Source: Kalaharituber pfeilii (taxonomy: Eukaryota > Ascomycota > Pezizomycetes > Pezizales > Pezizaceae). From it: a DNA stretch of 64,000 bases. Of the stretch, positions 36,261 to 49,248 are shown in pieces. Numbering within the stretch: position 1 is the stretch's first letter; each line of letters starts with the position of its first letter. Under the pieces are notes generated by a model. It had not been told where the DNA came from. It saw only the letters and a program-made list of their open reading frames with translations, and did no database searches. The translations under genes were made by a program, and so were the position numbers. The stretch spans positions 310,001 to 374,000 of the forward strand of contig WHUZ01000012.1 in the NCBI GenBank assembly GCA_015179045.1, written 5' to 3'.

Positions 36261-37078
36261 GTTCAAGAAGCATGCAGCTGTTGAGCGCAATTGGGATAAC
36301 CAGAAGTTATCTGGGTATACGGATGCCTATAGACGGCCCTTGGTCTATGCTCAGTCTCCAACCACTGATTTATACTGACGCATCTAATATAAGTAACCTT
36401 GCAACCCCAGCAGAAGCGCAGTCGAGAGACTGGCAGAGGATATGAGCAAGAAGATTGATATGCAAGCACGTGGACCCTACTCAAGGACGCAGCACGGAGG
36501 CCCCCCCCTCTGTGTCCGCCCCGCTCTTCAGTTCCCTCCAGCATCCTGCGCACCGGCTGCCACTACCCCCGCTTCGTGCGCCGGTATTACAGACCATCTG
36601 AAGGTATCTACAGCAGTGATTGAAGAGGCTGACAGTGCTAAGGCTACTGAGCTGACTTAACGTCGCATGTAGATCTTCAACGAGAAGCCGATGAGTTTTA
36701 AGATATCCTGGCAGGCAAAGGGGTGAAAATAAACAAGGCATTTCGCACTGACCAGGACACTATCGAGTTTACCGATGAGTAAAGACATGGCATCTTTCAT
36801 TCTGTGTTGTTAAGCATACTTATGCACATTACCACTGCGCATAACAATTAATTCAACCCTAAGTGGGGAAGCTTAAATAAGTGTTAAAGTACTGTCTACG
36901 GCCTGATCCACCTCGCTGCAGCGCGCCTCACAGTCAGGAGGCAAGTCTTTGGTAGTACTTATATACATTTGTATTTTACTGCAAAGCGCTGGTTTCGGAA
37001 TTAGAGCATTATGGGTTAATTGGATTTGAATGCATAATATTGACTTTGTTCCATTATCATTGATCAACCCCCTCTACT
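36261..37078. other. Spacer between the nucleoside hydrolase remnant and the RED-like gene
   Basis: No conserved coding region on either strand; short overlapping frames only. It holds the 3' flank of the RED-like gene. Confidence 0.5.
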
Positions 37079-38677
37079 TCAGCCTTTACCGTACTTTTCT
37101 TCAGCAAATTTACTAACCAGTGCTGCATCATTTTTATCCCCTTTTTTCTTCCCCCCCCTCTTCCGCTTCTTGCTCTTACTTCCCTCCACAAACTCTTCAT
37201 CATCTTCTTCCCAATTTCTGGTTCCTCCAAAGCCCATATCCAAATCCATCGCATCCCTATCAAACCCTTCGAGCATGGTCTTTCTTTTCTTCTGCTTTTC
37301 CAGCTCTTCCGTAGACAGCGATGATTCGCTTAAGGGAGCCAGCTTTGCTGCTTTGGCAAGAGCAGCTGCTAGCTCTGGGTTTTGGGCCAAAAGAGCTGAA
37401 GCAGATGTTGGGGGTTGATACCTTTCCTCTTCCTTTTCCTCTTCCTTCTCATTAAAATAATTAGGCTTAGGATGCAGCAATGATGCCATAGCCGAGGATG
37501 CTGATGCATTATCTTCAGTTGCTGTCTTGTCCTGTTCGGGTGTTTCTTTAGTAGTAGCTGGTAACTTTTGCTTCACCGAGCCCTTCTCATCGTCACTAGA
37601 CGAAGAGTCAGTTTCACTGCCATCATCCTCTGCTAAACCTGCCAATGGGTCATAGTCCGTTCCGGCGTCATCAAATATGTTAATATCATCATCTTCCTCC
37701 ACAGGTTTTGGGGTAGGCTTCGCATTGGGAAGGGCTGGCGGAAGCATTCCTAGTGGTGTTTTAGATTTCTCTTTTACACGACCGCCAGCTGATTCTTCAG
37801 CTTTCTTTTTTTTCTTCTTATTCTTTCCCTCTTTGTCTCCTTTCTTTGGCTCCTGTTGACCTATCTTCCTGAATTTTGATCCCAGGGAAGGTACAGGAGG
37901 TGCTGCTGCAGCTTTCTTTTCAGCAGCCTCTTGCTTTTGTCTTTTGAGCTCAGCAAGCAATTCCTCCCTCGTAACCTTGTGCCCACTCTTCTTAACCTTT
38001 TCCTTCTCTTTGGGCACTATTGTTTTATCCAACGCCTTGTCAAGTTCCTCTTCCAGCTTTTCTTCATCCCTCCCATGAATATCAGTTTCTGAGTCGTTCT
38101 TGCCACTGCTAATCCTCAATCCCATCACATCTTCACCCTTCTTGACCCTTTCTAAAAGCGCAAAATCTAATCCTTTAACCAAATGTGTACTCTTCACATC
38201 ACCTCCCATTGCCTTACTCTGCTGGATGAGTAATTCCATATCTATTTCTCCGGTTTCTGGGTTCCGCGCAAGTTCTTTCAATGCTTCAAGCCGGCGCTCT
38301 CTTTCTGCGATTTCTGCATCAATCTCAGCAGCTTCCCGCGCCTTCGCCCGATCGATATATCCTTCCCCTAGTTTGGTTCCTTTAGGTGCAGCACTCGACT
38401 TGAATTTTTTCTGTGGTGGAGCATTTTGAGCGGCCAATTGACGTGCGAAATCTGTATGGGTGAACACAGAGCGTCTTTGGAGAGGTTAATAACTCTGCGA
38501 CAAGTGAATTGGGAGGTACAATACTCACGGGGTCATCGGGACGAAAGCTTTCTTTTTGGATCCCAGTGCCGGTAGCGCAGCAGGGGCTGGGGTGACCCCC
38601 TTGCTACTGGGGCTTCCATCACCGCGTTCAACTCGAGGGGTATCAAGAACTAGCTTTCGAAACTGGGCGTTGTTCAT
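37079..38677 (-). CDS. RED/IK-like spliceosomal protein
   Basis: RED (IK) is a spliceosomal B-complex protein, known as Smu1's partner in animals and plants. Exons 38677-38529 and 38474-37079 join in phase to 514 aa. The start has NAQFRKLVLDTPR, matching the FRKLL-x-TPR motif of RED proteins, and FVPMTPRSV is restored over the intron. Then come GEGYIDRAKAREA (the YxDRAKxR motif) and STHLVKGLDFALLERVK, the most conserved RED_N signature. The rest is low-complexity Lys/Glu-rich sequence with an acidic Ser tract (DDGSETDSSSSDDEKGS) and a basic C-terminus (KSKKRKRGGKKKGDK), suggesting a nuclear protein. The acceptor choice at 38475 was decided by reading phase. Confidence 0.82.
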
Positions 38678-39748
38678 TGAGGATGAATGTCAGAAGTGTA
38701 AAGCTATGGTGCCAGCCACCGCGCAAACCGTGGCAAACCTTTTGGTGCCTGTGGACGCCAAGAACAGATCATGCGAGATGCCAAGACTCCCTGAAGGGAT
38801 ACTTCTGCATCCAGTAGTGATTCGGCTGCAGCCCTCTAGAAAACTGCAACTTATTGCATCGTGATAAATTATCTTATCCCCCCCTCTTCACCTGCTCTAC
38901 ATACTTTTATGGTTAAAGCTTATAAGGAAATACATAATACTCAACTCTCTTTCAAGGTATGGTTACTAACTTGAAGAGGACAACAGCACTTCCACAACCT
39001 TTCGATCATATAAACTGTATTGATCAGGTAGAAATATTCCCTTTCTATGCCACAAACTGTGGCCTAGACTGACTAAACCTCGTGATATACTTGGCAGATA
39101 TTGCTGAATTCATGCGGTATTACATGTGCTGATCAATTAATAGAAGGGTATCAAGAGTCGAGTTATAAACCCCAGTGCAACAGACCAGAAAGGATCATTA
39201 CTGCTGTGGCCCATACTCATCCCCAGTAGGCATGCAATTTTAGCTTTCTGTGCCCTGAAAACATATATGTAGCATTGATTCCATCATCCATGTGGAATTA
39301 GAATTCAAAGCCCACCTCTTAGGGTGGATAATGAGATTATTTCAAAAGCCAGAAATTGACGAGTACTAATTTCTTTGCTCAATTTTCTTATCTTTGCATT
39401 ACATGCACGACCAAACTCACATCCACAAATACAGATATAATACCATTACACTCTAATACGTTCTAACAAAATATATAATGCAAATCATCATACTCATAGC
39501 ATAAACTAATTAGAAGCTGAACAAAACGCCCCAGGAAAATTATATAGGTTTCTTCCCTTCATAACATTCAAGCATATGATTAAGTCCTTAGCTGTCGCCT
39601 CCTAGATTAGAAAGTAAGCATCAAAAGTGTATCAAATTATGTATCCTCCGCGTGCATATTGATCTCGGCTTTGCACTTTCACCCAGCAACGGTCTGCAGC
39701 GTCAGTGCGGCGAGAGTTCCGTGTGGGTTTCCACGTATAATTGCTCTC
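38678..39748. other. Spacer between the RED-like gene and MSH2
   Basis: AT-rich from about 38900 to 39650, with no recognisable gene. It contains the RED-like promoter flank and the MSH2 3' flank. Confidence 0.55.
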
Positions 39749-42700
39749 TTACAGAGCCAACACACTTCGCAAGAACGGCTGCTCCATATCCGCCTTGTAT
39801 TTCCCTTCCACGAGCCCTTTCAACGCCCTCCTCATCTCTTCCTTACTCATCTTTCTCCCCTGCTCCTCGCTCTGGCGAATCATCCCCTTCCATTCGAGAA
39901 GTAATTTCTTTAACAAGAGGCTCCCTTGTGCTAGCTCCTCTCGACTCACTTTGCTTGCCTCGATATCGTGCTTCGATGTAAAGTCTTCTAATTCATCTGC
40001 CTTTCGCTTGGCCATATTGATAACTTTTGGCGGGAATCGGACCAGTTCAGCCACATGGATACCAAAGGACTGATCGCAAACCCCTGTAAAACAAGGATTC
40101 AATGAGCTTAGTTCTGTAGATATATAATGTATAGGATTACCAACCTTCTTCAACTTTGTATAACAATGTAACCTCCCTATTCTTGTCTTTCTCATCGCTT
40201 ATGTGGGCAACCACATGCAAGTTCTTCACTTGAGGGTAACTGTCAACTAACGCTGTCAACTCGTGGAAGTGCGTTGCAAACATCGCAAAGCATCGGATTT
40301 CTTTGACGATGTACTCCGAAATTGCCCACGCTAGTCCAAATCCATCATACGTGCTTGTCCCACGTCCAAGCTCATCAATGATGATGAGAGAGTCTGAGGT
40401 AGCGGACTTCAGGATCGTAGCAGTCTCCAGCATCTCGGCCATGAAGGTACTGACACCTTTCAATTGAGAGTCACTTGCACCCACACGAGCAAGAATACAG
40501 TCGAATATTGTCAGCTCAGCTTCGGAACAAGGAACGAAGCAGCCTGCTTGAGCCATCAGGGCAATGACTCCGATCTGTCGAATGTACGTAGATTTACCGC
40601 CCATGTTGGGACCCGTAATAATCAGGAACTCAGAGCTCCCACGAGTCAAGTCAACATCGTTGGTAATGAATTGTATGTCATCTTGAACCTCCATGCAAGG
40701 ATGACGTGCTTCCTTGAGAATGGTGCTTCCAATACCTCGGGGATACATCTTCGGTCTCACATACGGGGATGGTGCATGAACGGAGACGTGAGCAAAACTA
40801 AACTAGTCAGCTACGTCAATGAAAGCTGAAGAGTACATAGCACAATACCTGACAATGACATCAAGATGCCCCACAACCTCCGCCAGATGCTCGAGCACAG
40901 GGGTATAGGAGGCGGCAACATTGACAACTTCATTCACCAATCCACTTTGTGTGCTATTGTAATTTTGAGTCTGCTGGTCAAAATCTCGGCGCAGGGCGGA
41001 TAGTTTTTCTGTGGTGAAATATACACCGTTCTTCTGTGTTGATATTTCTCGGTACTCCCTGTTATTCCGAATAACTCCCGCTTCCTGTACAAAATGAGCA
41101 CTCGATCATGATAGTTGAAAACGGTGTATGCTTACAGTTCTGGTCAATCTGAAACACCATCCATGAACTCTGTGATCTTCCAGAAACAACTTTTTGTCAA
41201 CTTCAACCCCAAGATCCCGAGCAGCCCTTCTATGCTCAGCATCCATTTTAGCCTTCAAATCCTCAATCTTAGCACTGATAGTGCGAAGATCTTCGTGAAA
41301 CTCAGGCTTTATCTTGAATTCATGATCATCTAATGCGTCAAGGTCTACTGTGGTCTCAACTAGTTCTTGAAGATTGGAGAGTGACTCCGACAGTTCCTAA
41401 GAGCAACATTTAGCGAAATTTTCTTAGTTACAAGGGCCTAACTTACCCTCAACTTATTGGTATATTGTTGGTCTAGAGGATCTTTGTACTTCTCATCCAT
41501 TACACCCTCCAAGGTGGCGATAATTCCAGGCAGCCTGATAACCACTTGATATGCTCTTACAACATCTTCTAAATTCGCCATCTTTCTCTGAAATCGCTTT
41601 GCAAGCCTGTACAAATCTGGTATTGATCGTAGATGCTCCTCTTGCATTGTCTGTCGGAGCTCTGTATCTTCTACAAAAGCCTCCACAAGAACATGGCGCC
41701 GCTCAATCTCCTCAAGACTCATTAAAGGTTGCTTGAGCCACTGGGCTAATAACCGTGTCCCAATTGGTGTTTTGCATTTATTGAGTAGACCATAAAGACT
41801 CATATTCTTGGTGCCATCTCTTGGCCCTGGCATAAGGTTGAGAGCCTTAAGTGCTGCTGCATCCAGCTTCATGTATTGCGCGAGATCATGTTGATACAAG
41901 TGATATTGACCAAAATTAGTATCATCGGACATCAACTAGATAACAGTAGTCAGCATCTGCCATTGTATGAATTAGGGAGTGGGGGAAACTTACCCCTAGA
42001 TATCGTATCAGAGCAGAGGCTGCGCCCATTGCCAACTTAAGCTCCGTTTCTGGTAACATTCCAGCATTTTCGTTGGCAAGCAACCGGGAAAGATCCTGTT
42101 CAATGTCTTTGACAGCAAATTCTCCTGACTTCTTGAATGTTGCGGCTATGCCACATCGATCCACAATACTCCTGATCTTCCCAAGCTCAAAGTCCTTCTT
42201 CTGAGGGTCGTCCTGGATAATGCACTCTTTGACTCCGAGTTGGATAAGAAGTGACTAGCAAGAACTCCCGTCAGCATCTTATCTGCTGCATATCTATAGT
42301 TTGGAAGGGCTTACTTCAAAGTTGGAATATAGGTCATTGTCCGCAAATTCACTAACTCCCAGTTCCCTCACACTAGCATCTGCAAACGCCACACCGACAA
42401 CTCTCTGATCCCCTTTCACAGAAACCTTCACCGCCAGAATCACCGGACTGGTGTCTATTTGCCCTGCAAGATCCTCTTCTACGTCCTGTAGATTTCCAGG
42501 TGAAGCCTGCTTAACCAATTCCCAACCATTTTTTGTCCCTTTGGCGCTAGCCCAAATCTCCACTCTTTTGCCCTGACGAAATAGTACCTCCCGAAGGAAA
42601 TTTCGAAACGCTGCGACCGAAAGAGTACACGATGGTAGAGCATTCTTTGCTCCTCCCAGCTGTCGAATAACGGATGTTGTTTTGTAGACCTAACGCATAG

Positions 42701-42952
42701 GTGAGCATGGAGTTAACTGGTCAGTAGGAGACTTACTGCCTGTGCTACGAAATGGGCATCCTGGCCGTGAACTGTGTAGTAATCTGAACGCTCGAATATG
42801 CGAATTGCGTCTGTTTTAGGTAACTTGTTGTATGAGGAAATAAACCCACTCTCATCATCAACCTATGGACAGAGTAAGCAGACTGTTGACGCAGGGGCAT
42901 GCCATTGGGTAATGGACATCATCCTGACCTTTAGTTCTGGCCTAGAGCTCAT
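39749..42952 (-). CDS. MSH2: DNA mismatch repair protein MSH2
   Basis: Msh2 pairs with Msh6 or Msh3 to recognise mismatches and loops in the nucleus. Nine exons (42952-42929, 42862-42737, 42689-42315, 42254-41994, 41935-41447, 41396-41136, 41084-40849, 40797-40145, 40083-39749) join in phase to 919 aa, the normal length. The N-terminal mismatch-binding domain shows [20 protein letters not shown]; the connector and core show [21 protein letters not shown] (in full) and [17 protein letters not shown]. The ATPase domain has Walker [44 protein letters not shown], Walker [15 protein letters not shown] and MFATHFHEL. The C-terminal dimerisation region starts at SFGIHVAEL. All catalytic motifs are intact. 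Exon 1 codes only eight residues. Confidence 0.97.
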
Positions 42953-45908
42953 GGTCGAGGAGGAATTTTTAGAGCTACGCAGGGTATGGCGGTGTGAAGA
43001 TGTAGTACAGTAATCACCTCGGATCTTGTGAGGTGCAGTGATTTAAATTCAGAAACGCGTGTAACGAAAGACTCGAGCATAAGAAAAGCGTTGGAGCAAC
43101 GCGCTTCTATGACACAATTTGTATATCTTGGCAAGGGTGTCGCTCAATTACATAATTTAATGTTCCAGCCCGATCCGAGCTTCTGGAACATTTTAACTAA
43201 ATTCTCTAGTGTGACATTCTTACCTGGAAGTCTAGACTACCCAGCGGCCCAATGCATTTCAGCAATGTTGTTCAAGGCGTCTTTAGTAAGGCAGGCTTGG
43301 TGCTCTCTGAACCATGATCTTGCCCCAAGTGGTATAACACAATACAACGTGCAGCAACCGTCCCTTCCTGCGGCCCGAGTTGATCAATGGCGCCACGGCC
43401 CGGGCCACTCATGTTCCACTTAATTGGATACGGAGATGTAAGATCTATCAATGAGCTACCTACTATTACATGGTAGTGCCTAAGAGCTGCGTACACAACG
43501 ACACCTTTTGGACCCACTGCGAGCGCGGAGCTTAGAGGGCGTATCATATGGATTGAGCTAAGGTGTTGGATGGTGACTTGGATGGTTGTTATTAGTATAT
43601 ATGCAAGTTCAAGTTCAGGGCAATGCTAGTCTTATGAGAGCATTAGTCTAGCGTCGTAAGATCAATTCGGTACCGATTTGTATGAGTCTAGTCTGAGAAA
43701 AGACCTCAAACTCATATCTAAGCTCAGGCAGACAGGTAGCGAAAGCCTCCTAGATCAGGCATTGTAGCGAGAAAAGCAATATGGGATACTGCACGTAAGC
43801 ATCGTTGGTAACCTTCGAACAGGTCAAATTCGAGACCTACTTACCCTGTAGCAAATGTGAGTGTAACTTAGGATAGCGGTATGTGCCTGACCTTCTGAAG
43901 AGTTGTCCTCTTGTCTATTGCGTCTCTACACTGTGGCTATCTACAGCGCTTGTGCCTTCTTGCATTCGGGGCCCCACTCGGGGCTCACGTATCACCGGTA
44001 GCTCATATCAACATGACGTCCAATAGGCTGTTAATTGACAACATGGTTCCCACTTTTTAAATTTATGAAAGAAGTGGACACGGAGAGTACTTTATAGCAC
44101 ACTGCAGACCACTCTTATTCGGCATTAGACATCTTCGGTCGTGATTGTTTATGGATCGTACGCTGGCATCCTAAATTATCCCATAGCTAGCTTGAGGCTA
44201 ACACAATATCATGCTGGAATATTGAAATGGGTATCTCAGCTGTGACAAGAACATGTTCTGGATGTCATGGGCAGTTTGGTATCGCAGGACCTGCTCGATG
44301 ATGCAGCGTATGGCAGGGCAGGCTGGTCTACTCGCTTTGGCAGCATATGGCAGAGCAAGTTGATTGGCAGGACTCTTTCGATACTGAAGCATGGGACGGG
44401 CATGATGGACTTTCGCGACAGTATTATGCCACAAATACTAGCAAAAACGAAATATCGCCTTGATCGCCCGGACAATGGCTGTCGCGCCAGGGCCTTGTGA
44501 GACCTGGGGCACATATCATCTGTCCTGATGCAATAAATGATATCGCTGCCAGCCAAGGACAAATATGTACCACGACGGTAGGAGAAGCGATACCTATGGG
44601 GCAGTGCAGATGGGTTCAAGAGAGTGAAGTTGTCTACTTTTCAGACTGACAGCTTGGTGAAGTGGTTTGTCTGTTATATCTAGTGATAGAGGTAACAAGT
44701 GTAAAATTGAGGGCCCCGGTTCGATTCTCATGTCGAACTGTTGTCCAGCATTTTCTACGTGCTCCGGTTAACGTTCTAACAACGAGCACTCAACGTTTAA
44801 CTGGAAGCGAGGCAACCTGTTACAATTTTTCCGCAAGTGCGGAATTCTCGCACTTGCCTCTCTCCAATCCCCTAGTGTAAGGTTATGGTGAATATTCCCA
44901 TCTGGGCAAGAGGTCGGTGCCGCAGTTTTGCGCCCTTTTCCTGTTTAATGATACCTTTTACTTGTTACCAATTCTCCTTTCGGTAATTTATCTGAGAAGG
45001 GCAGGTGCCTCGCCGTGCGGTGCCAGGAGTTGAAGAAGTACGTTCAAATTCATATCGGCAAGCTCCTACTCATAACACTTTCTGTATCCCAGGTCTTACT
45101 AAGATCGGAGTATCAATATGGCTATGTTCCTCTTCTAGGCCATTAGGTAAGCAGACGGCACTCGCAACATGCATTTTTTTCTACATCACTGTGATATTCT
45201 CAACGAAAACAGGTCCCACGAATTTCTGACTGGTGATCAAGCCTGTTTTGGTTGCATATTCCTGCGCCTAAGGGGCAACATGGTGAATGACCCGGAACAC
45301 TTACATGGCGCTATCAGTCAATTGGCAATAGTTGTCAATATGGCTACTGTACCATCCGCTTGATAGCGAACAGCATGTCAAACAGTATATAGTACAGCTG
45401 TCAAATAGTCCATTGAGCGCCCCGTTCGCATAGAGAACAGCTATCGAGCAGCATAGTGCAAAGTTAGTTTCGCTCGTCACTCAATCCCATCACAGGCATA
45501 GTGGTCATGCTGCCCATGCGCGGCTGTGCAGTTTATGGACGGTATCGACGAGCGGCCCAGCACATATACAGTGGGGGAAAGGGGCAGAAAAATCGGCATC
45601 GTTATTAAGCACAATCATGGGCCACTTGTCGGAGGACGCTTGCCCACTACTCCCTTGCGAAAAATAATATGTCAATGATCGTTTGAGCATTGGCTACCAG
45701 TTTCAGTAAAGCCAATCACCCGAAAGCCATCAAAATCTATGCACCTTTTCCTCTACAGTACATATAACTTTTAGTCTAGAGGGCATATATATATATGCAA
45801 GCACACACTTACACTGGCAAATAACGTCAATGTACAGATTTCCGAGCCCAAATTTAGAGGTCACAAAATATGCACCTCCACTTGGTTTACCTTCCCAATA
45901 CATTCTCC
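42953..45908. other. Gene-poor stretch between MSH2 and POP1
   Basis: No conserved coding region recognised. Overlapping frames on both strands at 44236-44619 carry no motif. A SINE-like fragment lies near 44650-44745. The first ~300 bp is the MSH2 promoter flank. Confidence 0.5.
44650..44745 (+). mobile_element. tRNA-derived SINE-like fragment (copy 2)
   Basis: AGCTTGGTGAAGTGG (44651-44665) matches a tRNA A box, and GGTTCGATTCTC (44718-44729) matches the B box 55 bp later, a normal Pol III spacing. The end, from TTGAGG to TCATGTC, repeats copy 1 near 527-554 with one or two changes. The D-arm-like start is better kept here. No full cloverleaf forms. Confidence 0.5.
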
Positions 45909-48782
45909 TCAAATAATCTCCCATCGCGCCAGTCTTCCTACCGTCTCCCCTGCCTCCCTCACCACACATAGCCTACTAACGGCTCCCTTTACTTTCCAAT
46001 CTCTGGAATAAAACAACTCTTCAAAAACCCTAGCAAACGCCAGACTTGCAACGCCAGTTCCCTTACCCTCTTTCAAATTATAATTCCCGCTCGTCACAAA
46101 CCCAAGCAAGTCCAGCTCTCGTGGGACGGCAGGATACCCGTCTTGGCCCGGCTGTAGCGGACGCTGTGGCACAATATTGCGGATCGAAACTGGGCATAAG
46201 CGCTTGGATGCACCAAGGTCAATCTCCTTGAAATTGCCTGCAGGCCCTGGCGGTGCGTCTGTGGACGCAGTTGACTGAGACCGTTTGCAAGTTTCATATA
46301 CTTCATGGCTGTTGAGGAGCTGGGTCCAACCTGCACGGAGCTTGTGCGCAAGGGGGTCTTTCTTAGCATGAGACTTTGGTGGAATGCGGTATACACGTGC
46401 TTGCTCACTGGGGGCACCACGATGGAGGTAGCTTATTTTCACGGAAAATAAGGCTTTTCCCAGCGTTTCTGGAGAAAGATTAGAAAGTGAGGGCTTGAAA
46501 GGATCAGTGGGCTTGGACAAAATCGCTGATACGAGTGAAGTGGGAATGGTCCATGGTGAGCATGAGGAATGGAACGGGGAAGTAAAAATCTGCGAGGGTA
46601 CAGACGATATTGCGGTTGTAGTTAGGGAGGGTAACGGCGGTGGGATTTGACCAGGAGGTGGAATAGAAGTCCCATCTTGATCCTCAATTGGCACAGAGGA
46701 GGAGAGTGAGACAGAAGTAGCCTCCCCAGCTTTCGCCGCAGAGGCACTGACAGGTTGTTCAGTTGCCTGCGCCTCTCTTTCCTTTGCAATCTCTTTTAGG
46801 AGATATTCCCAATCACACCAGAGACCTCTCCCTACCTCTCCTTTCCTCCCTTCGCCAAGATCCACAGTCTCCCATGCAATTCGCTTCTGCTTCGGTTTTC
46901 TATCCCATGCATCCTTTCTTAATGCTGCTTTGCGTTCCTCTTCTTCAAGGCCTGATTTAGTGCCAGGGAAATCATCAGGGAATGAGCCACAACCATTTTC
47001 ATACTGAATCTGTCTAGTTTCGACTAGACCCCCGAAGCGGACTCCCGGTACATGAACAATGGAATACCAAACTGGCAACACCCATTTCCAAGGGAGTAAT
47101 AACGTCCAGCTACCAATCGCGTTGGATGCAGATGCAGAAAATCCCTTCTGGGTTGAGGGCAATGGAGTGGGATGATGATTAGCTAGGAGAATAATTGGAA
47201 TATAAGGATCTGTAGGGAGAACAACAGGGAGCTCTCCGGGCATGGCTTCAGCCTTCCTCTTATTTATTCGTTTTTGCGAACTTTGTGCACGAGTGGAAGC
47301 TAGGCGGGCTTCCCGTGAGAAGAGACTAGCCATTAGTTGCGTTCGGTCAACAGGCCAGGCTGATAAAGTTGCAAAGAGCCTGTTGCTAATCTCCTCCTCC
47401 TCTTCGGAGAGGGGTGATAATCGAGGAGGAAAATGTAGTCTTGGATCCAGAATGTCAAATGCGAGAAATGCCCCTTTGGGGAGGGCTGATGGATTGGTAA
47501 GGCAACGCAAATTTCCCCAAACCCCCTCTGGACTTTCAGGGTCTGTAGGATCCACTCTAGGCTGCAAGGAGGCTATAAGTACATCTGTTGCAGCAGGGCC
47601 GGTAACTTCAATACTGCCAATTTCAAAGCGCAGGTCTTCAGATGTCACGGACTTGTACTCCTTTGTAACTGAAATTACGGTCATCCAAAGCTGAAAGAAC
47701 GAGGCAGGATGAATCCTGAGGAGAACATGACGGATATGTTTGCTTTTATTATCCTCATTCAATGTATCCAATCTCTCCTCGCTATTGACGGGCTTCGGTG
47801 ATGCTCTTGCCCAGAGGATTGTGACAGGTGCAATTGATTTGATTGGGTATGCATCTCTTTCATACACCCAACCTCGCCAACTTCTCATTCCCCTTCGCAC
47901 TGGGCCTTTCCCAGTGACCATGCCTTTGTCTTCATCACCTAGAATTCTCCTGAGCACACTGCAAACCTCCTTTTCCATGCCTTTCAGCAGTATCGTAGCG
48001 TAATACGACTGATCCCAGGCAAGAGCCCCCCTCAACGTACTTGCTCTGTGCGTTGGCCTATAGCATTTTTCGGTAGGCGATTCTGCAATTGCATATCTCC
48101 AGCGAGTGACCATGCTTGCGCGTTTTGCGTGCCAGACATGTGTAGGAAGCCAGGTCTTGCAAGTCTGACGCTTTCGAAACTTCGATTTTGGCACTGGAGC
48201 AGCACGAAGAACATTTTCAACCACAGCCTTGTCAGCAGCTTGCGTCTCTACTCCAGTCTTGTGCTGGCCTTTATTTTTTTTTTTGAGACAGCATTTGAAG
48301 CCTTTTTGCGGTCTCCACGCGAAGACGCATATGCGGAGTAAGTTTTCGACGACGAGCGGTAACCGTTGGCGTATTGTCATCGGCCATCTCCTTAGCATGA
48401 CGACTTCTAAGACGTTTAGGAACCCTTTTGACGTTGTGGCTTGCGGTCCTTCTCCTCATGGATCGGGGAACACTCTGAAAGGCCCTCTTGCTGTTTGCTC
48501 GTCTGTGTCCATCAGCAAATCTGAGCGGGAAAGGAGAAGGGGAGAGCCATACTTGGAACTATTGATGGCATCCTCCAAAGCCCTAATTTCAAATTCCCTT
48601 GACTTGACAAACGTATTGATGTCGAGCTGGCCGCACTTGAAGGCGGGATCAACAGTCTGCACCGCGATGGAACGGGCATCCTGCAACTTGAGCCGTTTCC
48701 TGTCGTGAGTCTGGTTGCTTGGCCGCGATGATGATGGTGCTGCAGCAGTAGGAGCGAGGCCGCGTTTGCGTGGGTTGTTCAT
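45909..48782 (-). CDS. POP1: Ribonuclease P/MRP subunit POP1
   Basis: Pop1 is the largest protein of nuclear RNase P and RNase MRP, which process pre-tRNA and pre-rRNA. Exon 1 is 48782-48553; exon 2 starts at 48490 and runs to the stop. The exon junction gives NKRAFQSVPRSMRRRTASHN, then VKRVPKRLRSRHAKEM, the Pop1 signature. Further on are KTWLPTHVWHAKRASMVTRW, SYYATILLKG, and the POPLD-like region around GSWTLLLPWKWVLPVWYSI. One problem: an A11 run (48274-48284) puts the frame into a stop; with ten A the frame runs through and the protein is about 936 aa. The rest of the 2.3-kb frame is intact, so a slippage or sequencing error is more likely than gene loss. The promoter is shared with the gene at 48944. 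Confidence 0.92.
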
Positions 48783-48888
48783 GGTGGGGAGGCCGGCGTT
48801 GAGGCGGTGCGGGTGACGAGACGTGAAGGGCGGGGAGCGAAACATGTGCAGCCAACTCGGTGGGCAGGCGGAAAAACGTTGATCCGCG

Positions 48889-48935
48889 CAGTCAGCAGTC
48901 ATCAGTCATCAGTCATCAGTCAGCAGTCAGCAGTC
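48889..48935 (+). repeat. 7-bp minisatellite in a divergent promoter
   Basis: About seven copies of a heptamer, CAGTCAG or CAGTCAT, lie head to tail between the POP1 start (48782) and the start codon at 48944. The last copy ends eight bases before that ATG. Confidence 0.85.
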
Positions 48936-48943
48936 CTCCCACC

Positions 48944-49248
48944 ATGTCCACTCGCGTAGTCGGACACAATACACTGGTGACTCAAGGTCGCCCATGTGTG
49001 CGAAAAGCCCTCTACGAGCTGAAGGTGAGATCATATTGTCGCTCCGGCCCCGCAGCAAAAATCACCGCAACAGCCACACCGGAGAGTTTTAAGGCTCACC
49101 ACTTCCAGGTTCGAGAGCGCTCGCGATGCCAGCCATGAAGAGTTGATACCCTGTCTTGCGCCCCCCTTACGCTCGCAGACGATTCCAATCACATGGGAAG
49201 ATGCGCTTGCACCGGAGGACCAAATTTACGCAATTGAACTTGGAGCAG
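48944..49248 (+). CDS. Unrecognised spliced gene, first two exons
   Basis: Exon 1 (48944-49024) encodes 27 residues starting MSTRVVGHNTLVTQGRPC and ending KALYELK, followed by a clean GTGAGA donor. A CGCAG acceptor at 49178 opens an in-phase exon (49179-49248) reading TIPITWEDALAPEDQIYAIE, ending at a GTTGAA donor. Residue choice looks protein-like and the ATG sits 161 bp from POP1 in a divergent arrangement. I do not recognise the family and could not trace later exons with confidence; a frame at 49408-49723 (AFNDDLPHGMGPPDTSLHLE in part) may belong to it. Only the shown part is claimed. Confidence 0.45.
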
